64,000 nucleotides of DNA, from contig NZ_JACJOT010000013.1 of the NCBI RefSeq assembly GCF_014695715.1, forward strand, positions 62,001-126,000, in the 5' to 3' direction. Each line of letters starts with the position of its first letter. Positions within the stretch are counted from its first letter, which is position 1. A program made the position numbers and the translations under genes. The notes beneath the pieces were generated by a model. The model was not told the DNA's origin. It worked only from the letters and a program-made list of their open reading frames with translations, and made no database searches. Shown in pieces: positions 54,934 through 64,000 of the stretch. Source of the stretch: Microcoleus sp. FACHB-68 (lineage in GTDB: Bacteria > Cyanobacteriota > Cyanobacteriia > Cyanobacteriales > Oscillatoriaceae).

Positions 54934-57900
54934 ATGAATGCTGTTCTCCCCGGTTATCAACTACTCGAATCTATTCACACCGGCATCCGAACCGTTATTT
55001 ACCGAGGTTTGAGAGAATCGGATCAATCGCCCATTATTATCAAAACTTTACACGCTGAGTATCCAACGCTTGAAGATATTACTCGCTTGCGTCATGAATA
55101 TAAAATTATTCAACCTTTAGAAATTGAAGGAATTGTCAAAGCTTATAGCCTTGAAAGCTATCAGCATGGATTAGCCTTGTTGCTAGAAGATTGTGGCGGA
55201 ATTGCGCTCAAAGATTGGATGAACTCTCAACCCATCCCAATTTTATCATTTCTTTCGATTGGCATTCAATTAATTTCTACGCTTGCAGAACTTCATAAAA
55301 AGAATATCATTCATAAAGATATTAAACCTCACAATATTATTATTACTCCCTTACTCGGCAAAGTTAAAATTATTGATTTTAGTATTGCTTCAAAATTGGA
55401 GCGAGAAAACCCCAGCCTCAGCCATCCGGACTTGTTAGAAGGCACCCTTGCCTATATGTCTCCTGAGCAAACGGGAAGGATGAATCGCACGGTTGACTAC
55501 CGCACAGATTTTTATTCTCTGGGCGTTACTTTTTATGAAATGCTCACAGGTCAACTGCCTTTTGATACACTTGATGCCCTGGAATTAGTACATTGTCATA
55601 TTGCAAAGGTGCCGGTGCCTCCCCATCACCTAAATCCAGAAATTCCTGAAGCGGTTTCAAGCTTGGTTATGAAGTTATTAGCTAAAACCGCCGAAGATCG
55701 GTATCAAAGTGCAGAGGGATTAAAATTTGATCTGGAAACGTGCTTAATCAAACTGCAAACAACCGGCACGATTTCTGATTTTATAGCCGGCAGTGCAGAT
55801 AAAGCCGGTTTATTGAATATCCCCCAAAAACTTTATGGGCGTGAAACGGAAGTTTCAACCCTGTTAGAAACCTTTGATCGCGTCAGTTCTGGCAGCACTG
55901 AAATGATGCTGGTTTCCGGTTACTCCGGGATTGGCAAAACTGTTCTAGTCAATGAAGTTCACAAACCCATTGTCCGGCAACGGGGTTATTTTATTGCCGG
56001 CAAATTTGACCAATTCAAGCGCAACATTCCTTTTGCATCTCTGATTCAAGCTTTTCAGTCATTAATTCAGCAATTACTTACCGAAAGTGAATCAGAAATT
56101 CACATTTGGAAAGAAAAACTTTTATCAGCTTTAGGCAGTAACGGGCAAGTCATCATTGATGTGATTCCCGAAGTTGGATTAATTACCGGCAAACAGCCTG
56201 CCGTACCTGAACTGGGGGCAACTGAATCGCAAAACCGTTTCAGCCGAGTATTTAAACAATTTATTAGCGTATTTACAACCGAAGAACACCCCCTCGTTGT
56301 CTTTTTAGACGACTTGCAGTGGGCAGATTCAGCCTCGCTTAAATTAATCGAACTGCTGATCACGGATGCGGATAGCAAATATTTATTACTCATTGGCGCA
56401 TATCGGGATAACGAAGTATTTCCCACCCATCCAACGGTGCAAACGATTGAGAAGATCCAAGCTGCCGGTGCAATGGTTAATAATATTGTACTTGAGCCGT
56501 TACAACTGATTCATGTTGAAGAATTAATTGCCGAGACTTTAAATGAATCTGTTCGCTCAAAACCGTTATCTGAGCTACTTTTTAATAAAACTCAGGGTAA
56601 TCCCTTCTTCTTAACGCAACTACTGAAAACGCTCTACCAGGAAAACTTATTAATTTATGAGTTATCTTCGGGGGAGTGGCAGTGGAATCTTGAGCAAATT
56701 CAAGCCATTGGCCTCACTGATTATAATGTCGTTGAACTCATTGCCCGCAATATTCTCAAACTGCCGGTAGAAACGCAGAAAGTTTTAAAGCTGGCAGCTT
56801 GTATTGGCAACACCTTTAACTTAGAAGTTTTGAGTGTTGTTAGTGAGGAGTTTTCCTTAGCCGCAGCGGCTCAATTGTGGCCGGCACTTCAGGCTGGGTT
56901 GATTTTGCCCTTGAGTAATGAGTATAAAATTCCCTTGGCATTTACTCAGGAGGAATCTGCCGGTATTACTTTAACCGATATCAAAGTAGACTACAAGTTT
57001 TTACACGACCGAGTACAGCAAGCTGCTTATTATTTGATTCCCGATGAACAGAAAAAACAGACCCACCTAAAAATCGGTCAACTGCTGCTGCAAAATACAA
57101 CGCCTGAAGAACGAAAAGAAAATATCTTTGCTTTAGTCAACCAACTGAATTACGGCACTGACTTACTTACGACTGTTTCGGAAAAATATGAACTGGCGTC
57201 GCTCAATCTTATAGCCGGACAGAAAGCCAAAGCTGCAACGGCTTATGAAACTGCCGTTAAGTATTTAACCGTGGGGCTAGGACTCCTAGAGAAAAATAGC
57301 TGGGAAACCCAGTACGATTTGACTCTGAACTTGTATGTGGAAGCGGCGGCTGCGGAATACCTAAACATCAACTTCGAGCGGGCAGAAACCCTTTCTGAAG
57401 TAGTGCTAGAACACGCCAAAACTGTTCTTGATCGCGTCAAAGTTTACGAACTGCAAATGCTGTTTTCTTCCCAGCAAAACAAGCTACAAGCCACAGTAGA
57501 TATTGCCCTGCAAGTTTTAAATATGCTGGGCATACTCCTCGCTCAGGAACCTCCCGGAGAGACGGATATTGAGGAATTAGCAAATTTGCCAGAAATGACG
57601 GCTCCAGAGCTGCTGGCGGCGCTGCGGAGCTTAATTATTGCCGCTCCGTCTGCTTATTTTGTAAATCCTGACTTATTTCCGAAATTTATATTTACTATGG
57701 TCACTCTCTGTTGCCAACACGGTAATTCCGGGATCGCCGCTGGCGCGTATGGCGGGTATGCTTTGTTGCTTTGTGCGACACCCGCAGGCGTTGAGACTGG
57801 ATATCGATTTGGAAAACTAGCAGTGAAGCTGTTAGATCTATTTGACGCTCGATCGAGCGTCGGTAAAGTCTCCACTTTATTCAACGGTCATGTCAGACAC

Positions 57901-60900
57901 TGGAAAGAACACGCTAGGGAAAGCGTAGCCCCAATGTTGGAGGCGACTCAAGTCGCGCTGGAGAACGGAGATATAGAGTGGAGTGGGTATAACTCTTTAT
58001 ACTACTGTCACCACATATTTTTTATTGGGGAACCGCTGGACTTTGTAAATCAGAAGCAAGCGCAACACCTCGATTCAATGCTGAAATTGAAACAAGATTT
58101 GCACAGTCCTTACCTCAAATCGTTGCGAATAATAACATTAAATTTACTCGACGCATCCCAGGAAGAATACCGCCTCAGTAATGGCGAAATACTGAATGAA
58201 GAAGAAATTTTGCAATCGACGCTTGCCACCAATAATTATATGACTATATTTATGGTCTATCTGGCCAAAGCGATGCGATTTTATTTGTTTAAAGATTACG
58301 AGCGGTCTGTTGTCAACGCCGCTTTAGCAGAAAAGTATGTCGATGGCGCACGCGGTTCAATGCAAGATGCGGAACACAATTTCTACTATTCTCTTGCAGT
58401 TTTAGCTCAATATCCCAATGTTTCAGAGCGAGAACGAGAACAATACTTGGATATTGTGGATAAGAATCAAGAAAAAATGGAACAATGGGCTTTTCTCGCG
58501 CCGATGAATTGTCTGCATAAGTATGACTTGGTTGTAGCAGAAAAAGCGCGGGTTTTGGGTCACAATGAGCAAGCAATGGATTATTATGAGCGAGCAATTA
58601 AAGGAGCAGCGGAACAGAAGTATATCCAAGAAGAAGCGTTAGCAAATGAACTGGCGGCAGAGTTTCATCTATTCCTTGGCAGAGACAAGATCGCTAAAAC
58701 TTACATGACGGATGCTTATTATGGTTATATCCGTTGGGGTGCTAAAGCAAAAGTTGAAGATTTAGAAGAACGATATCCCCAATTACTCGCCTCAGTCCTT
58801 AAGCAGAAAATGATTGAAAAGACCGGCGAGACAATTATGCAAACAATTCAGGGAACCATTACTTCTACCGGCTCAGAAATTTCAGAATTTCTCGACTTGG
58901 CAACGGTGATGAAAGCATCGCAGGCAATTGCCGGGGAAATTGTTTTGTCTAACTTGCTCGACAAGTTAATGAAAATTTTGATAGAGAATGCCGGCGCACA
59001 AACCGGCTCACTCATCTTGCCAAAGAACGGGGAATTCTTCATAGAAGCAACGGGGACTAAAGATGAAGTGCAAGTGCTGCCATCTCTTCCCGTGTCAACC
59101 AGCCGGCAGCTACCTGTTTCAGTGCTTAATTATGTGATCAGAACTCAGAAAGATGTTGTTTTAAATGATGCAAGCGTTGAGGAAATCTTTAAGGCTGACG
59201 CCTACATTATCGAACACAAAATTAAATCGTTACTGTGTACGCCTATCTTCTATCAAGGCAAAGTTACTGCCATTCTTTACCTGGAAAATAATCTAGTTGC
59301 CGGTGCTTTTACACCGAAACGCGTAGAAATATTGCGGATGCTATCCGCGCAAGCCGCAATTGCCATAGAAAATGCCACACTGTATCACACCCTAGAAGTC
59401 AAAGTAGAAGAGAGAACGGAGGAATTACAACAAAAGAATTCGCACCTACAGATAGAAATAAAAGAGCGCCAACGAGCTGAGAAAACAGCAGAAGCTGCGA
59501 ACCGAGCTAAGAGCCAATTTCTCGCCAATATGAGCCATGAATTAAGAACTCCCCTCAATGGCGTTTTAGGTTACGCTCAAATTCTCAAGCGTGACAAAAA
59601 CTTAACGCCCCAACAAACGACAGGCGTTAATATTATTCATCAATGCGGCGAACATCTTTTAATGTTAATTAATGATGTTTTAGATATTTCAAAGATTGAA
59701 GCTGGAAAAATGGATCTCAACCTGACAGAGTTTCATTTTTCACAATTTCTTCAAAGCATCGTTGAAATTTGTCGCATTCGAGCCGAACAAAAGGGAGTTT
59801 CCCTAAACTACGAACCCATAACCCAGCTTCCTCTAGCAATTCTTGCTGATGAAAAAAGATTGCGGCAGATTGTGATAAATTTGTTGGGAAATGCTGTTAA
59901 GTTTACCGAAGCGGGCGGCGTTACTTTCAAAGTGGGATACGTTAATGATTCATCGTTTATTGCTCATAATTCATCCCCATCACCCCTAACTAAAATTCGC
60001 TTCCAAGTAGAAGACACCGGCATCGGGATTGCACCGGAAAAATTATCTAAAATATTTTTGCCCTTCGAGCAGGTAGGCGATACCGCTCATCAAACCGAAG
60101 GAACCGGCTTAGGATTGGCAATTAGCCGGCAATTAGTTGAAATGATGGGGGGCGAATTAAAAGTAGAAAGTGCTGTCGGTAAAGGCAGTGTCTTCTGGTT
60201 TGATATAGAATTAACCGAAGTTGAAGGATGGGAAAAATACCAAAAACAAGCTGAAAAAATTATTCGAGGGTATGCCGGCGCTAAACGTAAAATATTAGTA
60301 GTAGATGATAAATGGGAAAATCGCTTTGTTGTCGCTAACTTGTTAGCACCTCTGGGATTTGAAGTCAGAGAAGCGACTGACGGTGAAGACTGTTTGAACA
60401 AAGCGGCTGCTTTTCATCCCGATTGCATTTTCACCGATTTGGTTATGCCGGTTATGGATGGCTTTGAAGCCATCAGGAGAATTCGCAAATCACCCGAACT
60501 TAAAAATGTGGTCATTATCGGCACCTCTGCCAGTGTTTTTGAGGCTGAAACGCAGGGAAGTTTAGACGCAGGATGTGATGCTTTTCTCCCGAAGCCAGTT
60601 CGTGCCGAAGAACTTTTTGAATGCTTAAGCCGCCTGCTTAATTTAGAATGGATTTATGAGTTAGAAGTGATCGCTCCTGATTCTTCCGTCCCAACGATTC
60701 CTGAAAGCAGCCAAGAAAAAGAAGTCATTGCGCCTCCTGCTGAAGAACTTTCGATCTTTTTAGAGTTTGCCATGAGTGGCGATTTACAGCAAATTCAAAA
60801 GCAAGCTGAAAAGCTTAAGAATTCATCGCCTCAATTCGCTGCTTTTGCTAATCATCTAATTCAGTTAGCTAATGACTTTGAAGAAGAAAAAATTCTCGAG

Positions 60901-60933
60901 TTCGTAGAGCAATACTTGGAGGTACAATCATGA
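54934..60933 (+). CDS. Ser/Thr kinase-ATPase-GAF-histidine kinase-receiver signalling protein (HstK type)
   Basis: 1999 residues from ATG 54934, with GGAAG upstream; the frame is open 27 codons further. Order: Ser/Thr kinase (1-270: HKDIKPHN with D129, IIDFSIAS in place of DFG, SPEQTGRMNR); AAA-type ATPase (Walker A GYSGIGKT at 329-336, FLDDLQWAD); a long TPR-like helical region; GAF (about 1370-1490); coiled coil; HisKA (FLANMSHELRTPLNG, H1535) and HATPase; receiver (D1835, K in LPKPV). Known Anabaena relatives take part in nitrogen/heterocyst and stress signalling. The input is unknown. The next gene overlaps by four bases. Confidence 0.95.
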   Translation: MNAVLPGYQLLESIHTGIRTVIYRGLRESDQSPIIIKTLHAEYPTLEDITRLRHEYKIIQPLEIEGIVKAYSLESYQHGLALLLEDCGGIALKDWMNSQPIPILSFLSIGIQLISTLAELHKKNIIHKDIKPHNIIITPLLGKVKIIDFSIASKLERENPSLSHPDLLEGTLAYMSPEQTGRMNRTVDYRTDFYSLGVTFYEMLTGQLPFDTLDALELVHCHIAKVPVPPHHLNPEIPEAVSSLVMKLLAKTAEDRYQSAEGLKFDLETCLIKLQTTGTISDFIAGSADKAGLLNIPQKLYGRETEVSTLLETFDRVSSGSTEMMLVSGYSGIGKTVLVNEVHKPIVRQRGYFIAGKFDQFKRNIPFASLIQAFQSLIQQLLTESESEIHIWKEKLLSALGSNGQVIIDVIPEVGLITGKQPAVPELGATESQNRFSRVFKQFISVFTTEEHPLVVFLDDLQWADSASLKLIELLITDADSKYLLLIGAYRDNEVFPTHPTVQTIEKIQAAGAMVNNIVLEPLQLIHVEELIAETLNESVRSKPLSELLFNKTQGNPFFLTQLLKTLYQENLLIYELSSGEWQWNLEQIQAIGLTDYNVVELIARNILKLPVETQKVLKLAACIGNTFNLEVLSVVSEEFSLAAAAQLWPALQAGLILPLSNEYKIPLAFTQEESAGITLTDIKVDYKFLHDRVQQAAYYLIPDEQKKQTHLKIGQLLLQNTTPEERKENIFALVNQLNYGTDLLTTVSEKYELASLNLIAGQKAKAATAYETAVKYLTVGLGLLEKNSWETQYDLTLNLYVEAAAAEYLNINFERAETLSEVVLEHAKTVLDRVKVYELQMLFSSQQNKLQATVDIALQVLNMLGILLAQEPPGETDIEELANLPEMTAPELLAALRSLIIAAPSAYFVNPDLFPKFIFTMVTLCCQHGNSGIAAGAYGGYALLLCATPAGVETGYRFGKLAVKLLDLFDARSSVGKVSTLFNGHVRHWKEHARESVAPMLEATQVALENGDIEWSGYNSLYYCHHIFFIGEPLDFVNQKQAQHLDSMLKLKQDLHSPYLKSLRIITLNLLDASQEEYRLSNGEILNEEEILQSTLATNNYMTIFMVYLAKAMRFYLFKDYERSVVNAALAEKYVDGARGSMQDAEHNFYYSLAVLAQYPNVSEREREQYLDIVDKNQEKMEQWAFLAPMNCLHKYDLVVAEKARVLGHNEQAMDYYERAIKGAAEQKYIQEEALANELAAEFHLFLGRDKIAKTYMTDAYYGYIRWGAKAKVEDLEERYPQLLASVLKQKMIEKTGETIMQTIQGTITSTGSEISEFLDLATVMKASQAIAGEIVLSNLLDKLMKILIENAGAQTGSLILPKNGEFFIEATGTKDEVQVLPSLPVSTSRQLPVSVLNYVIRTQKDVVLNDASVEEIFKADAYIIEHKIKSLLCTPIFYQGKVTAILYLENNLVAGAFTPKRVEILRMLSAQAAIAIENATLYHTLEVKVEERTEELQQKNSHLQIEIKERQRAEKTAEAANRAKSQFLANMSHELRTPLNGVLGYAQILKRDKNLTPQQTTGVNIIHQCGEHLLMLINDVLDISKIEAGKMDLNLTEFHFSQFLQSIVEICRIRAEQKGVSLNYEPITQLPLAILADEKRLRQIVINLLGNAVKFTEAGGVTFKVGYVNDSSFIAHNSSPSPLTKIRFQVEDTGIGIAPEKLSKIFLPFEQVGDTAHQTEGTGLGLAISRQLVEMMGGELKVESAVGKGSVFWFDIELTEVEGWEKYQKQAEKIIRGYAGAKRKILVVDDKWENRFVVANLLAPLGFEVREATDGEDCLNKAAAFHPDCIFTDLVMPVMDGFEAIRRIRKSPELKNVVIIGTSASVFEAETQGSLDAGCDAFLPKPVRAEELFECLSRLLNLEWIYELEVIAPDSSVPTIPESSQEKEVIAPPAEELSIFLEFAMSGDLQQIQKQAEKLKNSSPQFAAFANHLIQLANDFEEEKILEFVEQYLEVQS

Positions 60934-62384
60934 GCGCAGATTCTTCTAATTTTGGCCCAATTCTCATTGTCGATGACAACCCAACTAACTTACAATTGCT
61001 ATTTGATTGTTTAACGACTGCCGGCTATAAAGTTTGGGTCGCTCGAAGTGGTCAAAGTGCGATTAAAAAGGTCGAATATTCTCCGCCTGACTTAATTTTA
61101 CTCGACGTACTAATGCCGGGTATCGATGGCTTTGAAACCTGTCGGTATTTAAAAGCTTCTGAATCAACAAAAGATATTCCTGTCATTTTTATGACAGCAT
61201 TAGCCGACACAGAAAATAAAGTTAAAGGCTTTAATGCCGGCGCAGTCGATTACATTACCAAGCCGTTTCAGCAAGAAGAAGTTTTAGCTCGTGTTCAAAC
61301 TCATTTGAGCATCCGAAATCTAACAAAAAAACTCCAAGTTCAAAACGAACAATTACACCAAGAAGTTACGGAGCGCAACCAGCTAGCAAACGAGCTAGAA
61401 AGACGAGTGGAAGAGCGAACCGAAGAGTTGTCACAAACTAACTGGCGTCTACAACAGGAAATTGAAGATCGCAGCTTAGCTGAGCAAACATTGCAGCGTT
61501 CGCTTGTAAAACTCCAGCAAGCGCAAAGCCAATTAATTCAGAGCGAAAAAATGTCTGCTATTGGGCAAATGGTTGCCGGCGTAGCGCATGAAATTAACAA
61601 TCCAGTTAACTTTATTTATGGCAACCTCTCCCACGTTAGCGATGATATTGAGGAGCTTCTTGAGATGCTCAATTTATATCAAGAAGTTTATCCTAATCCT
61701 GAATACAAGATTTCTAAAAAAGCAGAAGATATAGACCTAGGATTTTTGATTGAAGACTTGCCTAAAATGCTGAATTCAATGCAGGTTGGTGCGGAACGAA
61801 TTCGTGACATTGTTTTGTCGTTGCGGCGTTTCTCGCACCAAGATGGATTTGAAATGAAGCCAATGAATATCCATGAAGGCATTGACAGCACGTTGATGAT
61901 TTTGCACAACCGGCTGAAATTTAAGCCAGATCGCCCTGCCATTGAAATCATTAAAGAGTATTCTTCTAATTTGCCACTTGTCGAGTGTTATGGCGGCGAA
62001 CTGAATCAAGTTTTTATGAATATTCTTGCTAACGCAATTGATGCTATAGATGAATCTAACCAACACAGGAGCGCGGAACAAATAAAAGCTTATCCAAGCT
62101 GGATTTGGATTAACACCCAGGTAACAGAGGGTAATCGAGTAATTATCCGAATTAAAGATAATGGCTCTGGGATAACGCCTGAAGTCACTCAACACATCTT
62201 TGACCCTTTCTATACAACTAAATCTCCAGGCAAAGGGACTGGAATTGGATTGTCAATTAGCTGGCAAATTGTTGTAGAAAAACATGGAGGAAGTTTGCAA
62301 TGTAATTCAACACCGGCACAAGGTACAGAGTTTGTGATTGAACTGCCAATTGCTCAGGGATATCAAGCAATGATCGCCTCATAG
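60930..62384 (+). CDS. Receiver-histidine kinase (REC-coiled coil-HisKA-HATPase)
   Basis: 484 residues. Receiver (ILIVDDNPTNLQLLFDCL, acceptor D59, TKPF), a coiled coil (about 130-200), HisKA (H220 in VAHEINNPVNFIYGN) and HATPase (N box NIFANAIDAID-like; IKDNGSGITPE, GKGTGIGLSI). The ATG overlaps the preceding TGA (ATGA), so it is co-translated with the large kinase. Likely relay: the large kinase's receiver or histidine output to D59, setting H220 activity. The final DNA-binding or enzyme output is not in the window. Confidence 0.95.
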   Translation: MSADSSNFGPILIVDDNPTNLQLLFDCLTTAGYKVWVARSGQSAIKKVEYSPPDLILLDVLMPGIDGFETCRYLKASESTKDIPVIFMTALADTENKVKGFNAGAVDYITKPFQQEEVLARVQTHLSIRNLTKKLQVQNEQLHQEVTERNQLANELERRVEERTEELSQTNWRLQQEIEDRSLAEQTLQRSLVKLQQAQSQLIQSEKMSAIGQMVAGVAHEINNPVNFIYGNLSHVSDDIEELLEMLNLYQEVYPNPEYKISKKAEDIDLGFLIEDLPKMLNSMQVGAERIRDIVLSLRRFSHQDGFEMKPMNIHEGIDSTLMILHNRLKFKPDRPAIEIIKEYSSNLPLVECYGGELNQVFMNILANAIDAIDESNQHRSAEQIKAYPSWIWINTQVTEGNRVIIRIKDNGSGITPEVTQHIFDPFYTTKSPGKGTGIGLSISWQIVVEKHGGSLQCNSTPAQGTEFVIELPIAQGYQAMIAS

Positions 62385-62920
62385 ATGACTAGATTATTCA
62401 TTGATTGTTTACAGCATCTAACTTTTGCAGAGCAATTAAGTTAGTTTGTGCTGAAAACAAACACGATGATGTGACAAAACTGAGGCATATTCAGGCCGGC
62501 ATTACTTTTTATAATATTTCTGTGTGTCTGCCGGCTCGCTAAATCGTCATTCGAGCTTCTGTTAATCAGCGAAAAAATAATGCAAGACGGGTGTTAGCTG
62601 AAGTTAAACTATGGATGGGTTTGGATCAAGACAGGCTGCCGGCAGAAAATGAGGCAACCGCTTGCTCTTAGCGCGGTTAAAATTCCACTAAAATAATCAT
62701 ACAAAACTCTTCTTTAAAAAAACGTATGATTTGTTACAAAACCCTGATAACACACTTATTTGATTAAAGTTTTTGAGTTTTCAAATCAAACCTTAAAATT
62801 TTAATTAAAATTAAAATATCCCAACTTGCTAAAATCCTGCATTTGTTTAAAAAACCCTTATTTTTTGTGCTAAAATTATTGGCGCTTTCCTAGCTCGAAA
62901 CAAGGAAACAAGCAAAAACC
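62385..62920. other. Spacer after the kinase pair
   Basis: 536 bases. A frame of about 42 codons (62545-62668, phrase NNARRVLAEVKLWMGLDQ) has no proper start and follows directly on a stop; it may be a relic. The region from 62690 to 62880 is very AT-rich. No terminator as clear as those elsewhere. Confidence 0.5.
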
Positions 62921-63259
62921 ATGTTTCAAGAAAAAATACCGTGGAAGGGGCTGTTAGTCAGTTTAGCTGCCATTGCAACTGTATTGCTCTTAGCGGTCAG
63001 TGGTAGCATTTTTAAATTGCCGGCAGATGCCGGCCAATCTCCTACCATAATTGCTGAAATGGCACCTCAACCGATAGCAGATGTGTGACCAACAGATGAA
63101 TATTATCCTGCTGTCAAAAATTTGGTAGAGCGCTATGCTTGTCTAACAGGTTATCCAGATAACACTTTTCAACCTCGTCGTGTTGCAACGAGAGGGGAAG
63201 TGGCTCAAATGTTAAGCAACTGTCTAGATAGAATTGTTGAACTGATCGAGCAAAAATAA
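62921..63259 (+). pseudogene. SLH-domain protein gene interrupted by an in-frame TGA
   Basis: From ATG 62921 one frame runs 112 codons to TGA-independent TAA 63257, except for a TGA at codon 56 (63086-63088). The first part has a signal sequence (WKGLLVSLAAIATVLLLAVSGSIF). After the TGA comes PTDEYYPAVKNLVERYACLTGYPDNTFQPRRVATRGEVAQML, an SLH domain as found in small cyanobacterial envelope proteins. A CGA-to-TGA change would explain it. Both halves are otherwise intact, so the mutation is recent, a sequencing error, or suppressed. No ATG restarts the second half in frame. Confidence 0.7.
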
Positions 63260-63595
63260 TTTTAAAAGCTCAAGTTGGGTGCGAACACACCGGCATCTCC
63301 CCTAAATTCATAGATGTCATTGCCATAGAACACTTTTCCTATGTAGTAGGGAGATTGATTAGATGGCACTTAGCACTTTCTGTCATAGGGTGCATTTTTA
63401 TCTTTTTTTTGGAGTTTATAAGCCGAGGTTAAAATTTCTTCAATGCAATGCAAAATTTAATTTATCCAAGAATAACTAAAAAACTAAAACCTGATTGAAA
63501 TTTAATCAATTAAACGATTGAATAAATCCAAAAAACTTGAACAGAGTTAAAAAATTAATTTAGCTTACATTTAAAATCGCTAATTTAGTATCAGT

Positions 63596-63651
63596 AAAGC
63601 CATAATCCATCACAGCAGTGTAAATAAGCTCTAGTGATAGATTATGGCTTT
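63596..63651. terminator. Imperfect 18-base inverted repeat
   Basis: AAAGCCATAATCCATCAC and GTGATAGATTATGGCTTT (63596-63613, 63634-63651) pair with one mismatch. It may be a terminator for either flanking gene. Confidence 0.55.
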
Positions 63652-63707
63652 AACTAAGGCGAACGCAGCAAGGTGCTAATTCAGCCGGCTGATATCATTG
63701 CTACAAA

Positions 63708-63742
63708 TCGTGAGCAGACATTTAATAACAAAGCGCTCACGA
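63708..63742 (-). terminator. amt terminator hairpin
   Basis: TCGTGAGC and GCTCACGA (8-bp perfect arms) lie 17 bases past the amt stop, with ATTTGT following on the minus strand. Confidence 0.6.
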
Positions 63743-63758
63743 GGAAAACCCAACTCAC

Positions 63759-64000
63759 TTACTCCTTAACCAAACTCAGCCCAGAACCAAACTCTTCACC
63801 ATAACCTTCTTCACCATGTTCGTTGATATCCACACCTTGGTCTTCAACGACCGGCTTAACTCGCAGTTCCATGAATGATCCTAGAACTTTTAGAATAATA
63901 AAGGTGCCAACACCGGCAAAAACATAGGTGGCGACGATAGCGATAATTTGTTCAACCAACTGCGACGGGTTGCCGAAAAACAAGCCATTATCACCAGCAG
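63759..64000 (-). CDS. amt: Ammonium transporter, C-terminal end (truncated by window)
   Basis: The minus-strand frame is open to the window edge and gives about 79 residues: AGDNGLFFGNPSQLVEQI, one full hydrophobic helix (AIVATYVFAGVGTFIILKVL), then an acidic cytosolic tail (LRVKPVVEDQGVDINEHGEEGYGEE). This is the last membrane helix and regulatory tail of Amt channels; the conserved Gly of HGEEGYGEE is where GlnK/PII control acts in the family. The apparent start at 63983 is an internal TTG, not a real start. Confidence 0.88.
   Translation of the reverse strand, partial: AGDNGLFFGNPSQLVEQIIAIVATYVFAGVGTFIILKVLGSFMELRVKPVVEDQGVDINEHGEEGYGEEFGSGLSLVKE

Larger units (their letters stand above)
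63260..63758. other. Spacer between the SLH pseudogene and amt
   Basis: 499 bases. AT-rich, with two hairpins on the amt side, listed separately. No gene seen. Confidence 0.6.

Noticed and set aside
62545-62668. Frame containing NNARRVLAEVKLWMGLDQ
   Set aside because: Starts right after a stop with no initiation codon in place. Possible relic only.
1-64000. tRNA, rRNA, CRISPR arrays, intact insertion sequences, prophage
   Set aside because: Looked for T-loop (GGTTCGAATCC-type) strings, regularly spaced repeats with unique spacers, and transposase or integrase proteins; none found.

Overview
The window is ordinary cyanobacterial chromosome, probably from a non-marine, possibly filamentous species. 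The evidence is the rbp-rpsU pair (glycine-rich RRM protein followed by S21), the AvaK-like PRC/DUF2382 proteins, a plastoquinol terminal oxidase, a HstK-type Ser/Thr kinase fused to a histidine kinase, and the rpsB-tsf-hypothetical-recG block. About a dozen HIP1 octamers (GCGATCGC) are present. They are far outnumbered by GCCGGC hexamers, which occur several times per kilobase in most genes. I see no rRNA, tRNA, CRISPR array, complete insertion sequence or prophage.

Layout. 0-5 kb: end of an unknown gene, a 636-residue unknown protein, a sugar-nucleotide epimerase and purD. 4.9-5.5 kb: the most unusual locus, three perfect 156-bp tandem repeats plus one diverged copy. Each carries the same core and its own intrinsic terminator, so this looks like a tandem small-RNA array. 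5.7-8.8 kb: three PRC-barrel/DUF2382 paralogues. 8.9-10.3 kb: KDPG aldolase and an L,D-transpeptidase. 10.6-14.7 kb (minus): an O-acylation operon, MBOAT, SGNH-like protein and an Hsp70-like ATPase, with overlapping reading frames. 15-25 kb: mostly single genes (membrane proteins, methyltransferase, TPR protein, EI24-like protein, spermidine synthase-like enzyme, adenylate cyclase, aldo-keto reductase, polysaccharide deacetylase), including one small frameshifted gene. 25.5-26.3 kb: rbp, hairpin, rpsU. 27-29.7 kb: EamA transporter, O-methyltransferase, lipoprotein.

29.8-36.1 kb (minus): rpsB, tsf, a coiled-coil protein, recG and an Rpn-type nuclease whose GTG start overlaps the recG stop. A structured leader precedes rpsB and small repeats fill the gaps. 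36.5-40.4 kb: a family 2 glycosyltransferase, a six-domain regulator (REC-wHTH-HPt-REC-REC-GGEEF) and a small unknown protein. 40.7-43.5 kb: a DUF3352 protein and the terminal oxidase. 43.9-53.8 kb (minus): PBP2, ThiD, a double-GNAT protein, IspH, a small secreted candidate and GlgX, several with strong hairpin terminators.

54.9-62.4 kb (plus): a 1999-residue Ser/Thr kinase-ATPase-GAF-histidine kinase-receiver protein, overlapping by 4 bp a receiver-histidine kinase. The two very likely form one signalling unit. The window ends with an SLH-domain gene broken by an in-frame TGA and the C-terminus of an ammonium transporter. Signalling is the strongest functional theme: c-di-GMP, cAMP, phosphorelay and Ser/Thr phosphorylation are all encoded here. 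Housekeeping genes for translation, isoprenoid, thiamine, purine, glycogen and peptidoglycan metabolism are scattered between.
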